Positions 43,107-53,481 of a stretch of 64,000 nucleotides of DNA are shown here, piece by piece. A program made the translations under genes and the position numbers. Numbering within the stretch: the first letter of the stretch is position 1; each line of letters opens with the position of its first letter. The DNA comes from Pollenia angustigena (Eukaryota > Arthropoda > Insecta > Diptera > Polleniidae), in NCBI GenBank assembly GCA_930367215.1, contig OV884058.1, forward strand, positions 214,748,208 to 214,812,207, given 5' to 3'. The notes under the pieces are model-generated. The model was not told where the DNA came from. It saw only the letters and a list, made by a program, of their open reading frames with translations, and did no database searches.

Positions 43107-43787
43107 TCAAGCCTCGTTTAGTGTTTTCGGATCCTGTGTAAATGGCTGAAATAAATTGTCGCCTGTATTTAGTTTGCTTGAAAATATATTTTGAGAATAC
43201 TTGCCTGTACTAGTGCGCCCCTCAACGCTAAGCTTTGACACCTGTTGACTTTTAGAACAACCTGGTCTATTGTGTTGCGAGGGAGGCGCTAAACTATCAG
43301 AAAAACCAAGAAACTCGCCTTCTGTTAAAGATGAATTTTCATCCAAGCCAAACTCTTCTGCACCTTTCTCAGCTGATTCATATTCATCAGACGATGAATC
43401 AGAAACAAAATCATTAAATCTGACGGGTTTCTTACGGGTTCTTTCGCCTCTACGAATATTCGGCGAATTACTCAAATCCAATACATTAGTTGATTGGTTT
43501 GTACACTTTACATGTCTTTTGTTGATTTGTTGGTTTGTTGTATTTGGCTGGATTGCTTCACTCTGTTGGTTTGTTGTTTTGATGTTTGCTGTATTGGTAT
43601 TGTTTTCATCTGCATAAATATCATCAATGTGTGTTAAATCCAATTTTATCGTGTCACATTTTTTATCAAATGTTAATTTTGTTGAACATTTAGCAAAGTT
43701 GCTATCTTCATTTATAAATGTGACATTTCGGCTTTTAAATACTATATTTCTGCTTGCATCATATAGCCGGTAACCAGAGATCAGCAA
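43107..43787 (-). pseudogene. Copia Pol: integrase C-terminus and linker
   Basis: It resumes after the nested MITE with LYDASRNIVFKSRNVTFIN, the conserved end of the integrase region, followed by a long hydrophilic linker rich in Ser, Asn and Glu (KPVRFNDFVSDSSSDEYES). It ends at a frameshift (TLNEA then stop), beyond which LTGTDSHKW continues in the next frame toward RT. Confidence 0.85.
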
Positions 43788-43924
43788 TGAATCGTTTTTT
43801 CGCTACTCATACTGACTCATGCAATTGTAAGTATAAGTGCGTAGAAATCATTTAAATCATTTAAAGAATATATGAGTCATGATTTAGCTCCACTCACTTT
43901 TTCACTACTCATTGCTGATCTCTG
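43775..43924. mobile_element. 150-bp hAT-type MITE inside the copia integrase region
   Basis: Ends CAGAGATCAGCAATGA and TCATTGCTGATCTCTG are exact complements. The 8-bp duplication CCGGTAAC flanks it (43767-43774, 43925-43932). CAG termini and 8-bp TSD indicate hAT. It splits the copia frame between HTKGYR and LYDAS. Confidence 0.95.
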
Positions 43925-44890
43925 CCGGTAACCTTTTGTGTGTTCATCAAAACCTGTTAAAATACATTCGTGTGCCCTAGGATCCCATTTTTTGCGATTA
44001 ACTTTTGGTATATGTACCATGGATACAGTTCCAAATACTTTTATATGTGACAAATCTGGTTTTCTTCCACTCCAGGCTTCCTCTGGTGTTACTTCTGTAC
44101 CTTTTGACGGTGAACGATTAAGTAAGTATACGGAGTAAGCAACTGCTTCAGACCAAAAAACCTTTGGTAAGTTTGCGTCATAAAGCATGCATCTTGCCTT
44201 TTCAACAATAGAACGATTATTTCGTTCAGCAACTCCGTTTTGTTCAGGTGTATGCACATTTGTGGTTTGGTGGTTAATACCATTTTTCTTGATAATTTCT
44301 TGTAAACTTTTATTAGTAAATTCCTTACCATTATCCGTACGGAGGGTTTTTAACTTTCGCCCACTTTGCTTTTCCGCAAAATACAAAAAATTCTGAAAAA
44401 CGTTAGCCACTTCCATTTCGTTTTTGGTCTTCAAAAAATAAACAAAAATTTTTCGGCTTTTATCATCTATCATAGTTAAAAAATAACGATTACCTCCAAG
44501 AGAATTTTCTTCCATCGGACCACAAATGTCAGAGTGCACCAATTCAAGAATATGAGACGCTCGCGAGCCATGTTTACTAAAAGGTAGTCTTATTTGCTTA
44601 CCCATTGGACAAATTTTACAGTCGTCAGTTTTTGTTGTAGCAAATTTGATGCCAGTTGCCAGACCTTTGCTTAGCTTCTCCAGACTTTTCAGGTTGAGGT
44701 GTCCCATTCTTCTGTGCCATAGTTCTATATTGGCCGCAGAACTACAAGTCAGACTTTTGTGTTTTTTTGGAATACTGTTTAATTTAAATAAACCATTTAT
44801 ATGTGAACCGGTTGATATTATTTTCCCACTAGGGTTTACAACCTCCACACCGCTATCTCTAAAAATAACTTTATGGCCTTTTTTTAACAA
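43925..44890 (-). pseudogene. Copia Pol: integrase
   Basis: It joins the element's DNA copy to the target. It begins in frame after a frameshift at an A run (about 44880-44888): KKGHKVIFRDSGVEV. The zinc-binding domain is ELWHRRMGHLNLKSLEKL ... DDCKICPMGKQ (HHCC). The catalytic triad is visible as HSDICGPM, LRTDNGKEF and EQNGVAERNNRS. Then come the VFWSEAVAYSVYLLNRSPSK block and HIKVFGTVSMVHIPK. The frame runs on into the nested MITE at 43924, giving a false C-terminus. Confidence 0.93.
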
Positions 44891-45911
44891 TTTGACTCAC
44901 CGACAATAAGTTTGTTGATAGATCGGGAATATATTGAACGTTATTGATCTCAATAAATGAATCATTACATGCCGGTTGAATTACAGTGTTACCAGCTGAT
45001 TCAATTTGCATTATGCCCTTGTTAGCAGTTGTTACAACTCCATTTTCCGTACGCACGTTGTTTAAAAAATCTAAATTAAGTATCATGTGCGACGTAGCTC
45101 CCGAATCAAAATACCAGTCGTCAACAGTTGTATTTTCCAACGTTGATAATGCGACAGCAGAATATGCATCGAATTTATTAACATTGTTGGTTTCAGTGTG
45201 GTGGGTTTTTGTACGGCAATTTTTGGCTATGTGACCAAACTTGTTGCATTTTCTACATTTTGGACCCCTTTTGTTTGTTTTTGTTATAGGGGCACGATTT
45301 GTTGTGTGAAAAGCAGAACTTTCGCATGCATTTGGTACCTCTTGTAGTAATTTTATTTTTATACTATCACCAGTTATACTGATTCCAGAACTTTCCAGTG
45401 CCATTATCATTGGACGATAACTTTCCGGCAGTCCTGCCAATAAAAGAGATCCAATCCATTCCTCACTAATGGAAAAACCAATGCCATTTAATGACTGAGC
45501 TGTGGTAACTATTTCCTTTACATAAATATCCATTGAATTACAGCTTGAAAGCGTTGTTGTTATCAGCTTACGCAAAAGTGCCACTCGACGTGTTAAACCA
45601 CTGTCTTCATATGCGTTTGCTAGCTGTTACCATAGTTCCTTGGCTGTTTTTGCATTTTGTATATGCACATAACACAACGGATCAATCATTAGTGTCAACT
45701 TACTTCTGGCCCTTCTGTCTTGTTCTGGCTTTATTTGTGTTTTTGGATTTCCCGTTTCATCGACTTCATAATCAATAGTGGTAGTCCAAAGATTATCCAA
45801 ATCCAGATACGCCTGTGCAGCTATTTTCCACGTGGGGTAGTTTTCCCTACCAAGCAACCTGTCCATGGTCAAACCACTTGTGCTGCCTTCCAGCTTCGAC
45901 ATTCTTGACAC
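44871..45911 (-). pseudogene. Copia Gag and protease
   Basis: Gag forms the particle and the protease matures it. The natural start is probably the ATG at 45902 (MSKLEGSTSGLTMDRLLGRE), with the copia Gag signature YPTWKIAAQAYLDLDNLW. A TAA at 45627-45629 interrupts KELW.QLANAYE where Gln (CAA) fits. The CCHC knuckle CRKCNKFGHIAKNC and the protease DSG motif in WYFDSGATSHM follow. The frame closes with KKRP at a homopolymer frameshift, beyond which the integrase continues. Confidence 0.92.
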
Positions 45912-45971
45912 AAAAAAAATTTATTTGTTACCGTAAATTTAATTTTCCTGCTTTTTTTTTTTAATTTTATT

Positions 45972-45985
45972 CTGGGCCCATAACC
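45972..45985 (-). promoter_or_regulatory. Primer-binding site, initiator tRNA-Met fragment
   Basis: On the minus strand GGTTATGGGCCCAG follows the 5' LTR. It is complementary to CTGGGCCCATAACC, the anticodon-arm region of initiator tRNA-Met including CAU. Copia is known to prime from this internal tRNA fragment and not from the 3' CCA end, so this is a strong diagnostic. Confidence 0.92.
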
Positions 45986-46180
45986 TATTAGATTTAATAA
46001 AAGAGGTTATGCGTGTGCGTTTCAATTTAATACAAAAATAGTGTTTTATTACAATGGAAGTACAAAAGGTAATGAATAAACAAAATGGTAGTTATTAGTA
46101 TGTATATTAGTAAAACGTATAAATAACAAGGTAGAGCAAATAACAAGCATTAGCTTAGAATAAACAAGGTGACTCCAATA
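45986..46180 (-). repeat. 5' LTR of the copia-type element
   Basis: The 195-bp partner of 41367-41561. It is the 5' LTR because transcription and the ORFs run on the minus strand. Confidence 0.95.
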
Positions 46181-46700
46181 GTTCTAGACCCACCTTAAAG
46201 TATACCGATCGTCTTAGAATCACTTTCTGAGTCGAACTAACGATGTCCAACCGGCTGGCTGGCAGGCTGGCTGGCTGGCTGGCTGTCCAGGTAACCTTGG
46301 GCGCAAAGTACAGGTCGCAATTTTGGAGATAATTTGATGAAATTTGGGTCATAGGTTCTTATTGGCACAAGGACCAAGCCTATTGAAAATGGGCCGAATC
46401 GTAGGACCACGAGGAAAGATAGGGGGAAATTTCTTCCTCTCAGAAACTATCAAACCGATTTCAATGAAATTAAAAACATAGATAGATCCATATATATGGA
46501 CACATTATTCAAAAATAAGACTACAAGGGGAGGTAGGGGGCAATTTCTGCCTCTCAAAAACTTTCAAACCGATTTTCATGAAGTTTATAAACATAGATGC
46601 ATCTATATTTATATGAACACATAAGCATGATGTGTTTTTAAATATTGTGGCGTAGGGTATCATATGGTCGGGCTTGACCGACTATACTTTCTTACTTGTT
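46181..46700 (+). mobile_element. mini-me subfamily C, copy 1, right part, with expanded (GGCT)n
   Basis: It resumes at GTTCTAGACCCACC, has the core (AGTCGAACTAACGATGTCC), then a GGCT array at about 46250-46288 (around eight units with one GGCA), and ends GGTCGGGCTTGACCGACTAT then ACTTTCTTACTTGTT. In the copy at 63732 the same place holds only GGCTGGCT. Confidence 0.8.
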
Positions 46701-46875
46701 CTTATTTATGTATGTATGTATTGAATTTTTTTACATAAAATTTGTTTATTTTTTTTATATTTTAAAACGCAATTGTCATTTTTAAATAAAAATACACATA
46801 AATAAAAAAACAAACAAAATTAAGTGCAAAGAGGAATGTCAAAAAAATCACAGAAAATACGATTCATGTCTTTTT
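46701..46875 (+). repeat. About 300-bp repeat, copy 1, right half
   Basis: CTTATTTATGTATGTATG to ATTCATGTCTTTTTTTCTAC corresponds to 47095-47272 with few changes. Left half at 41143-41259. Confidence 0.85.
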
Positions 46876-47272
46876 TTCTACCCTGCTTACTTCTCTCCCC
46901 CGCTCGCTATCAAACTAAAAAAGACATGTTTCAAAAATAGGGGAAAAAATCATCATGAAAATTGGGTGTTACACCTTATTTTCACGATGATTTAAAAGAC
47001 ATGTCTTTTTTTAATGTTCTCTTTTAAAGAAACTTCCAAAAACATGTACAATTTTCACAATGTTTCTTTTTTTGTTTCAGTTTTTCTGTTTTTCTTACTT
47101 ATGTATGTATGTTTTGAATTTTTTTAAATAAAATTTGTTTATTTTTTTATATTTTAAAAAGCAATTGTCATTTTGAAATAAAAATACAACATAAAAAAAA
47201 AAACAAAATTAAGTGCAAAGAGGAATGTCAAAAAAATCACAGAAAATACGATTCATGTCTTTTTTTCTACCT
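46876..47272 (+). repeat. Repeat spacer and copy 2 (empty site)
   Basis: After a spacer with a large imperfect palindrome (about 46920-47010, AATCATCATGAAAATTGGG against TTTTCACGATGATT), copy 2 runs 46977-47272 uninterrupted. At the position of the mini-me insertion it reads CTGTTTTTCTTACTTATG, so it shows the target before insertion. Confidence 0.8.
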
Positions 47273-48121
47273 ATAGAACTTCTTTAAAGTATACTTAAAA
47301 GTTATATGAATATCAATTTGGTGTTGAGCCGAGTTTATATTCTTGTTTCAAGCCGATTCTTTTCTATTAAACAAAAAATAAAAATAAAAATTTTTTAAGA
47401 ACTCATTCTTTAAATATTTTTTAGTATTAGTAACACTTTTTCGTTTTTGTAGTGGACAAAAATAGAAATTAGTTTAATTTGACTACAACGACAAACTAAG
47501 CACAGACAACAACATGCAACCATGTATTCGTGTCGTCGTGAAAATGATCATTTTCATAAACACACATGTATTCTATTTTAAACATATTGAAGTCGGTAGC
47601 CTGCTGTCTCGAATGTGTTTATAGCATAACACTATCGTTACTGCAAGCGAATTATTATGTCGACAATTTACGCAATTTTTTGTCGTTATTTTAGCGACAA
47701 TAATTTAGGTTGTGTTTATTTAATCGATAAAATGTATTCTATGTTTAAAATAGGTTACATATATAAATACAAAGATGTATATGTATGAACAAAAACAAAA
47801 ACAAAATCCTAAATTTTAAGTTTACAAAAAAAGCAAATTAAGAACAAAAACAAAATTCTAAATGTAAAATTCACAAAAAAAAAAATATAACAACCACAAA
47901 TTAACCCTTCGTCTTACTCATGAGTTTGGCCAGTCCTTTTTCAATGCATTTTTAAAGAAAAAACATGTGTAACACGGGGCTTAGGGTTGTCAGATTGATT
48001 TTTAACTTTTTCGCCAAATTCAACCTTTAATTGTTGGTAAATTTGACCCTCTCCTTACATTTTCTTAAAAAACTCTCTTCCATTGCGCTCTATAAATTTA
48101 ATTCTCTTAGTATCTTCTCAT
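47273..48121. other. AT-rich intergenic DNA
   Basis: No gene. Short repeats AACAAAAACAAAAT(C/T)CTAAAT with TTTACAAAAAAA occur twice near 47790-47880. Confidence 0.4.
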
Positions 48122-48284
48122 ATCGTGATCACTGTTGGGGTCTGGAAATTCTTAAATTGTACCGTCTTAATGGCAAAATTGTACCAAATTGACATAAATT
48201 GTACCAAAATTTCGCTTAAAATTAAAAAAGCATACATAGTAAGAATTCATAATACTTTTTCATTCAATAATAACAAAAACAAAA

Positions 48285-49022
48285 CAAGTAAGAGAGTAAA
48301 GTCGTTCAAGCCCGAGCATTTATTACCCTACACCACGGTATATAAAGACACATTTTCGAAAGTGTACCCCATTTTGGACCCATGGGCAATCATGAACCCG
48401 CCCGAAATTTTGTTACAGGGGTAAGATTCATGTAAAAGTTCATTGTGCCACATATTATTAAGATGTCTTCACCTTCATCTATTGGACCCACCAGCACAAC
48501 ATTTTAATATGACATAGCAGCTATAACAAAAGTTATCGTCGCCAAATTTTTATATCAATATCAACATTTGTAAGGAAGTTGTGGCATTAAAAGCTATTTG
48601 GGGAGTAGTATTTGTATGGGACCGATTCCAATAAAATTTGGTAAGATGATTTAGATTGCAATAAAATAAGTCTGGTACAAATTTAATCTAAATACCAACG
48701 TAATAAGATAGTTTATTGGCACAAGCATAGTTCCGCAAAGAAGTTTGTATGTGGGCCATGTGAAATTATGGACCGATGCTCATTTTCTGTAGGCTTTGTC
48801 CTTATGAATTGAAACCTATGTACAAAATTTCATCGATTTACCTTTAAGATTGCGACCTGTACTCTTAGCACAAGGTTACACGGGCAGACAACCAGCTGGA
48901 TGGAAGGACATAGTTAAATCGACTCAGAAAGTGATTCTGAGTCGATCGGTATACTATTTTTATTTTTTAGTGTTCACACATTAACACAAACGCATAATAT
49001 TCCACTATTGTGGTGTGGGTAT
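48285..49022 (-). mobile_element. mini-me-like retroposon, subfamily C, copy 2
   Basis: On the minus strand it has the full order TACCCACACCACAATAGTGG, the core with CGACTCAGAATCACTTTCTG, a short and diverged GGCT-type block (CATCCAGCTGG), and the 3' stem GCTCGGGCTTGAACGAC then TTACTTGTT. It is 738 bp long and seems complete. Confidence 0.8.
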
Positions 49023-49229
49023 AAAAAATTAAGCCGAAGCAAAAATTTATCTATTTCAATTTTTTATCAAAGGCAGACAAAAATGTAGATGCGGTGTTGA
49101 TAGTGTCACCAAAACAATCGACAAAATTGGCGATTTGGAGACCTTGATCTCCGGCTTTCTACAGGGATACGAGTACAAATACATATGTATGTATGTATGA
49201 ACTTAATATGTTAGCATAACATCATGAAC

Positions 49230-50094
49230 CAGTGTTGCCAGTGAAATTTCGAGAAAGATGCATTTTAGTTTCCCAAAAGATACACTTTTTCCCAAAAAAG
49301 ATACATTTAAAAAAAAATGTAAGTCCATTTTTAACGTTTAAAATTTATTAACATTACATTTTTATTTCATATTAAATGAATATTGTTATGAAAATGATAT
49401 CATATAAATTCATTTTTATATGTATTTAAGTCATAAATATTAGGTATGTAATTTTTAAAAATACAATAAGCAAACATTAAAATTAATTATATGTAACTAT
49501 CTTTGGATGTTATCGAAACAAATTTATTTTTGTAAAAATTAATATATGAGTTAAGGCGTTTATACCAAGGCGATTTTATCAAAAAGTTCATATAAATTTC
49601 CTGAGTAGAAATCCTCGATTTAGGTTAGTCGTATGTTGAAACTACCTTAATGTTTTCTTTCACCATAAGTCTGAGTTCATACGGCTCATGTCTTATTGAC
49701 AAGATTCTTCCTTTTTCTTCTTTGAACATGAATTGGCGTTCAAATGATTCATGTCATGTTGACGACATGTTTTTTATTTTGTAAAGTCGTGCATATGCAT
49801 GTGTGCTTTTTTGAAAATGAAAACAATAACAAAATTAAACAACGAATGAAAAAGCAAAACGTAAAGACAGTACATGCATCTGTGTACTCGTTTCTTTTCT
49901 CCTTGTCCCTCTCGCCTATAAAGTAGCAATCATGTCAATAAGACATGAGCCTTATGAACACAGACTTATGAATGCTGCTATTGTATAAGTATTGAGGCGG
50001 TTACGATGATCAGTCTTAATAAGTTTTAGAATATTTTGCATACAAATTCAAAAGATACGAAAAATGTATCTTTCGTATCCTAATGGCAACACTG
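49230..50094. mobile_element. 865-bp hAT-type MITE with 8-bp TSD
   Basis: Ends CAGTGTTGCCA and TGGCAACACTG. TSD TCATGAAC at 49222-49229 and 50095-50102. Subterminal AAAGAT(A/G)CA motifs on both sides (AAGATACACTTTTTCCC on the left, AAAGATACGAAAAATG on the right). It is related to the end at 5714 and has the same termini as 3305-5676. A second MITE is nested at 49664-49970. Confidence 0.93.
49664..49970. mobile_element. 307-bp MITE nested in the 865-bp hAT MITE
   Basis: CATAAGTCTGAGTTCATACG then GCTCATGTCTTATTGACA at the left pairs with the right end at about 35 of 37 positions. No clear TSD. The 60-codon frame in it is not convincing. Confidence 0.75.
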
Positions 50095-50296
50095 TCATGA
50101 ACATAAATTTAATTTTAGTAGTTCTGGTCAGGGCTGGAGATATGTTATTAGAAAAGAAATTAATAAACTTCGTGGGCCTTTTTTTTTTTTTTTGATATTG
50201 TACCAAAAAAAGATGAAATGTACCAGTGTACCAATAAACTTTCGATTGTACCAAATTTGGTACAATTGTACCACAAATCCCATCAGTGATCGTGAT

Positions 50297-50781
50297 CGTT
50301 GTTATTCACTTGTGTTTTGGCTGAGCTCGACTTAGCACGAGCGAAACTACGCACATGCTGGAGTGAAAATTACCACTCGTCATCATTTACGTAATTTTTT
50401 TCTTTGAAATTATAACACATTCGTAGCTTATCTAAAAAATTTTAAGTGTGAAAATCGTTCCTAATTTTGTAACTTTTTTCAAAACTCTTTTCTCCTTCCA
50501 TCTATATAATATAAAAATGTAAAGTTACTCCCTGATTCACCATCTCCTGAAACTAAAAAGCTGACTTTTGGAGCGAGGCTGGTCTCTCGCCAAATCGATC
50601 CCGCTAACCTCAAAAATCCAAGACTAAAAGAGATCCAAAAAATTTAACAATAAAAAAAAGTGGACAGGTGCCTGGTGCTTTTTTGAAATTCGGTCCTTTT
50701 GGAAAGTAAACGCGTAAAACGTGTACATATTTTGGAAATTTTTGTCACGCCATCCATCTTTAAAACCAACACATTTTCTCC
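50297..50781. other. Intergenic with a small open patch
   Basis: A short frame at about 50525-50646 (PETKKLTFGARLVSRQ, then DPANLKNPRLKEIQK) is richer in GC than its surroundings but is only about 45 codons. The segment 50655-50715 belongs to the same dispersed repeat as 2333-2400. No gene assigned. Confidence 0.3.
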
Positions 50782-52403
50782 ACCCTGCAAATAAAATTGG
50801 ACCACCTGGTCCATTTTAATAAAATGGACTACTCCATGGACTGGTCCGATGTAATGCAAGCATGGACCATGTCATTGTTAAAAAGTGTTTGTACCCTGCA
50901 AATAATATTGGACCACCTGATCCATTTTGATAAAATGGACTGCTCCATGGACTAGTCCTATGTAATGCAAGCATGGACCATGTCATTGTTAAAAAGTGTT
51001 TGTAGTGTAGTGCTGCCAGATGTTTGAACCTATTAAATAGGACACATGGAAAAAATGGATAAAAAATTACACCAACAGAATATACAAAAGTGATTAATTT
51101 ATTTTAAAAGTGTATTAATGTAGGTCTCCATCCAGTATTTACAAAATAAAATATCTCTCTTAGTTTTTGTTTAATTGGCTTATTTACCGGTCGCGAACGT
51201 ACGATTTTTCCATATGTTTTTTTTATAATTATCACCACGCATTTTCCCATAAATGTCTTCAAATTTCTTTGAAAAAAAAAATTAATACTCCTTAATACTC
51301 CTCTTACAATTGATTGTAATGGAGAGATTATGAAGAAAGAGTGTAAACAGAACATATTTCTTGCATGTAAAATAAGTATAGAAAAATGTCTTTAGAAGTA
51401 GAAAATACTGAAAAAAAGGATCGTATTGATAATAAAATTTTCCAGTTTCCAGCCCAATTTCCTCAAGTAAAACAGCTGATATATGCTATGAAACCATTCT
51501 TTTATAAGAACAAAGACTTTTTTTATAATAAAAAGCAATAAAAGACGATGATTATCAACATTTTATTTTTTCATCCTGGTAGACCATTCTGGGGAAATGG
51601 CCGTATAGCAAAACTTTCTTCAAATTGGACTTTTTTTAATAAGGAAACTAATTTTGTTTTTTAAATTTTATCACCATTTTTACATAAACTGTTTTTGGCT
51701 CTCCTGAAAATTTAAGAATTTTGAGTTGTTACAGTTTAGTTTTAGGGTGCGATATTTTTATTTTTAAATCCAACAATATATAGAAGAAAAAAATTAACGT
51801 TCCAGTAAAAACTTCGCTTACTTTTTCAAAATGAATAGCTTCTTTAACTCATTATTTTGTAGCGTTCTTCTATAACTACATGTATAACAACTTCTATAAC
51901 TACTTTTTTCTGGATGTATTTAAGTAAAAAAAAATAATGACTTACTTTTGAATGCGTTCATTTTGGGACATGCCTTGTAAAATTCATTGGTTCTTTCAGT
52001 AGAATTGTAAGTAGTGCTCTTATGTTTTTCTGATTACTTAACACATTATTTTGTAGGGGAAGTTTTTACTGGGATGTACTTTATGTACATTAAAACGGTG
52101 AAAAATAATAAAAAGTTGAGCTTAAAATGTTCTAAACTAAAATAGATTTCAGAAGATTGCACTTTTTCTAGAACTTCATTTCGGTATTTGATATAGTTAT
52201 AAAACAGGCAGCATGTCATTTAGTTTTAAAACTACTCCTTGGTAGGCCAAAGCTGGGCTACATGGTCCTGTCCTAGGACATCGTAATGTTAAATAGACCA
52301 TGTTTTTTCCATATGTTTGAGTTACTTTTGGACTAGTCCTAGTCCCTTGTGGGCTACTCTTTACACTCGTGTTTGGAATGGTCCTATTATTTGCAGGGGT
52401 GCG
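50782..52403. mobile_element. TIR element with duplicated left end
   Basis: The left end ACCCTGCAAATAA.ATTGGAC occurs twice in tandem (50782 and 50893, 111-bp step), together with CATTTT(A/G)ATAAAATGGACT and CATGGACCATGTCATTG. The right end (GGTCCTATTATTTGCAGGG, to about 52398) is its complement, with CCATG and GGACTAGTCC motifs nearby. GTTAAAAAGTGTT lies left of the second end, again near 50990, and right of the element (52404). The interior is AT-rich and non-coding. Confidence 0.55.
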
Positions 52404-52493
52404 TTAAAAAGTGTTACTAATACATAGAATATACTCTCAAACGTGTGAGAAAAAAAAATGTAAACAAATAACAGAAACTCAAGGGGGTTACCG

Positions 52494-53481
52494 CGTATTT
52501 CGATTCGAAAGAAATAATTTACGAGTTCGAACAATTTGACTGTGTATTACGATTTTCGTTCTATTTGTTTCGAATGAACCGAAGTTGTTTATAACTTTTC
52601 AAAAGCAAAAAGTCCCTTTCGTAACGGCAACTCTCTATTACGAACAATAAAAATCCCTTTCGAAACTCCAACTCCTTACTACGAAAACAAGCGTCACTTA
52701 TGTAAAAAGCGTTAACAAATTGTTCGAAAGCTATTTTGTTAGTGACAAAGTGAAAATGACAAAGTTCAAGATAATTAAAAGTGTATAACAAACAAATTAA
52801 ACCTAATAATATTAGATTTGATATAAAACAAATGTTTACTTACGTTATTATTGAAAATGTATTATTATTTGTGGTCTTGAAATTTTTAAAAAAAAATTTA
52901 AAAAAAATTACATTTACAAATAAAAAGCAGGGGTCTAATTACCGCATACGATATCGAGCAAAATTGATCGAAATTTATTATTTTGGTATTATGACTCTCG
53001 ATATCGAATGAAATGTATCGTAATTTGAGATGATAGCATTCGATATCGAGTAACCAAATCCATTACAACTCTCTAGTTTTCATTCGATACGTCAGTGTCT
53101 ATCGAATGCAGAAAAATACGATAGTTTACTCGATACGATAGCTTACTAGATATCGAATGCGGTAATTAGGCCCCAGTATAAAGTTGGCTTTTTCTGTTGA
53201 CTCTTCAAACCACAGGGAAATACAATAAATTTTTATAAAAAAACACAATTATAATATTTTTCACACATTGAATAGTATTTATTATTTGTTTTATTGTGGG
53301 ATATTTTCGTCCATTTTGATATTTTAGTAGCAGTGCTACCAATTTTCAACCAAATTTCCCATTTGCAAATAAATACAGCTCTGTCATCGTTTCGAACGAG
53401 TTATGCAGTACGGTTTTACTTTCGAATCGGAAATTGGTTTCGAAAAATTTTGCTTTTCGAATCGAAATACGCGGTAGCCCC
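52494..53481. mobile_element. 989-bp relative of the GGGGTTACCGCG element
   Basis: The left end GGGGTTACCGCGTATTTCGA matches the MITE at 21180; the right end is TCGAATCGAAATACGCGGTA then GCCCC. Inside are TTCGAA-rich segments such as TTGTTTCGAATG. It is a longer member of the same family, possibly nearer to the parent, and carries a nested 245-bp MITE. Confidence 0.75.
52930..53174. mobile_element. 245-bp MITE with CGATATCGA repeats
   Basis: Ends GGGGTCTAATTACCGCATAC and GGGGCCTAATTACCGCATTC (the latter read inward on the minus strand) pair closely. CGATATCGA(A/G) and ATTCGATA recur about eight times. Nested in 52494-53481. Confidence 0.8.

Larger units (their letters stand above)
41367..46180 (-). 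mobile_element. Ty1/copia-type LTR retrotransposon, 4814 bp
   Basis: Two 195-bp LTRs (41367-41561 and 45986-46180) differ at one visible position. GTTCT at 41362-41366 and 46181-46185 is the 5-bp TSD, normal for copia elements. Orientation is minus. LTR ends read TATTGG...CTAATA, not TG...CA. Behind the 5' LTR is an initiator-tRNA-type primer site, and before the 3' LTR a purine tract. Gag, protease, integrase, RT and RNase H are all present in order on the minus strand but carry stops, frameshifts and a nested 150-bp MITE. Confidence 0.95.
48130..50288. mobile_element. 2159-bp TIR element with 8-bp TSD, host of two insertions
   Basis: It begins CACTGTTGGGGT and ends with the complement of CACTGATGGGAT. 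The 8-bp repeat ATCGTGAT flanks it (48122-48129, 50289-50296). Both subterminal regions carry multiple TTGTACCAAA/TGGTACAA motifs (48157-48215 and 50195-50275), candidate transposase sites. Its own sequence is short once the mini-me (48285-49022) and the hAT MITE (49230-50094) are removed. An open stretch at 49030-49190 (SVTKTIDKIGDLETLISGFL on +) is unrecognised. 8-bp duplications fit hAT or P; the CACTG end leaves the superfamily open. Confidence 0.8.

Noticed and set aside
43270..43617. 115-residue plus-strand frame within the copia element
   Set aside because: Antisense shadow of the hydrophilic Pol linker on the minus strand.
49744..49926. 60-codon plus-strand frame
   Set aside because: It lies inside the 307-bp nested MITE and is compositional.
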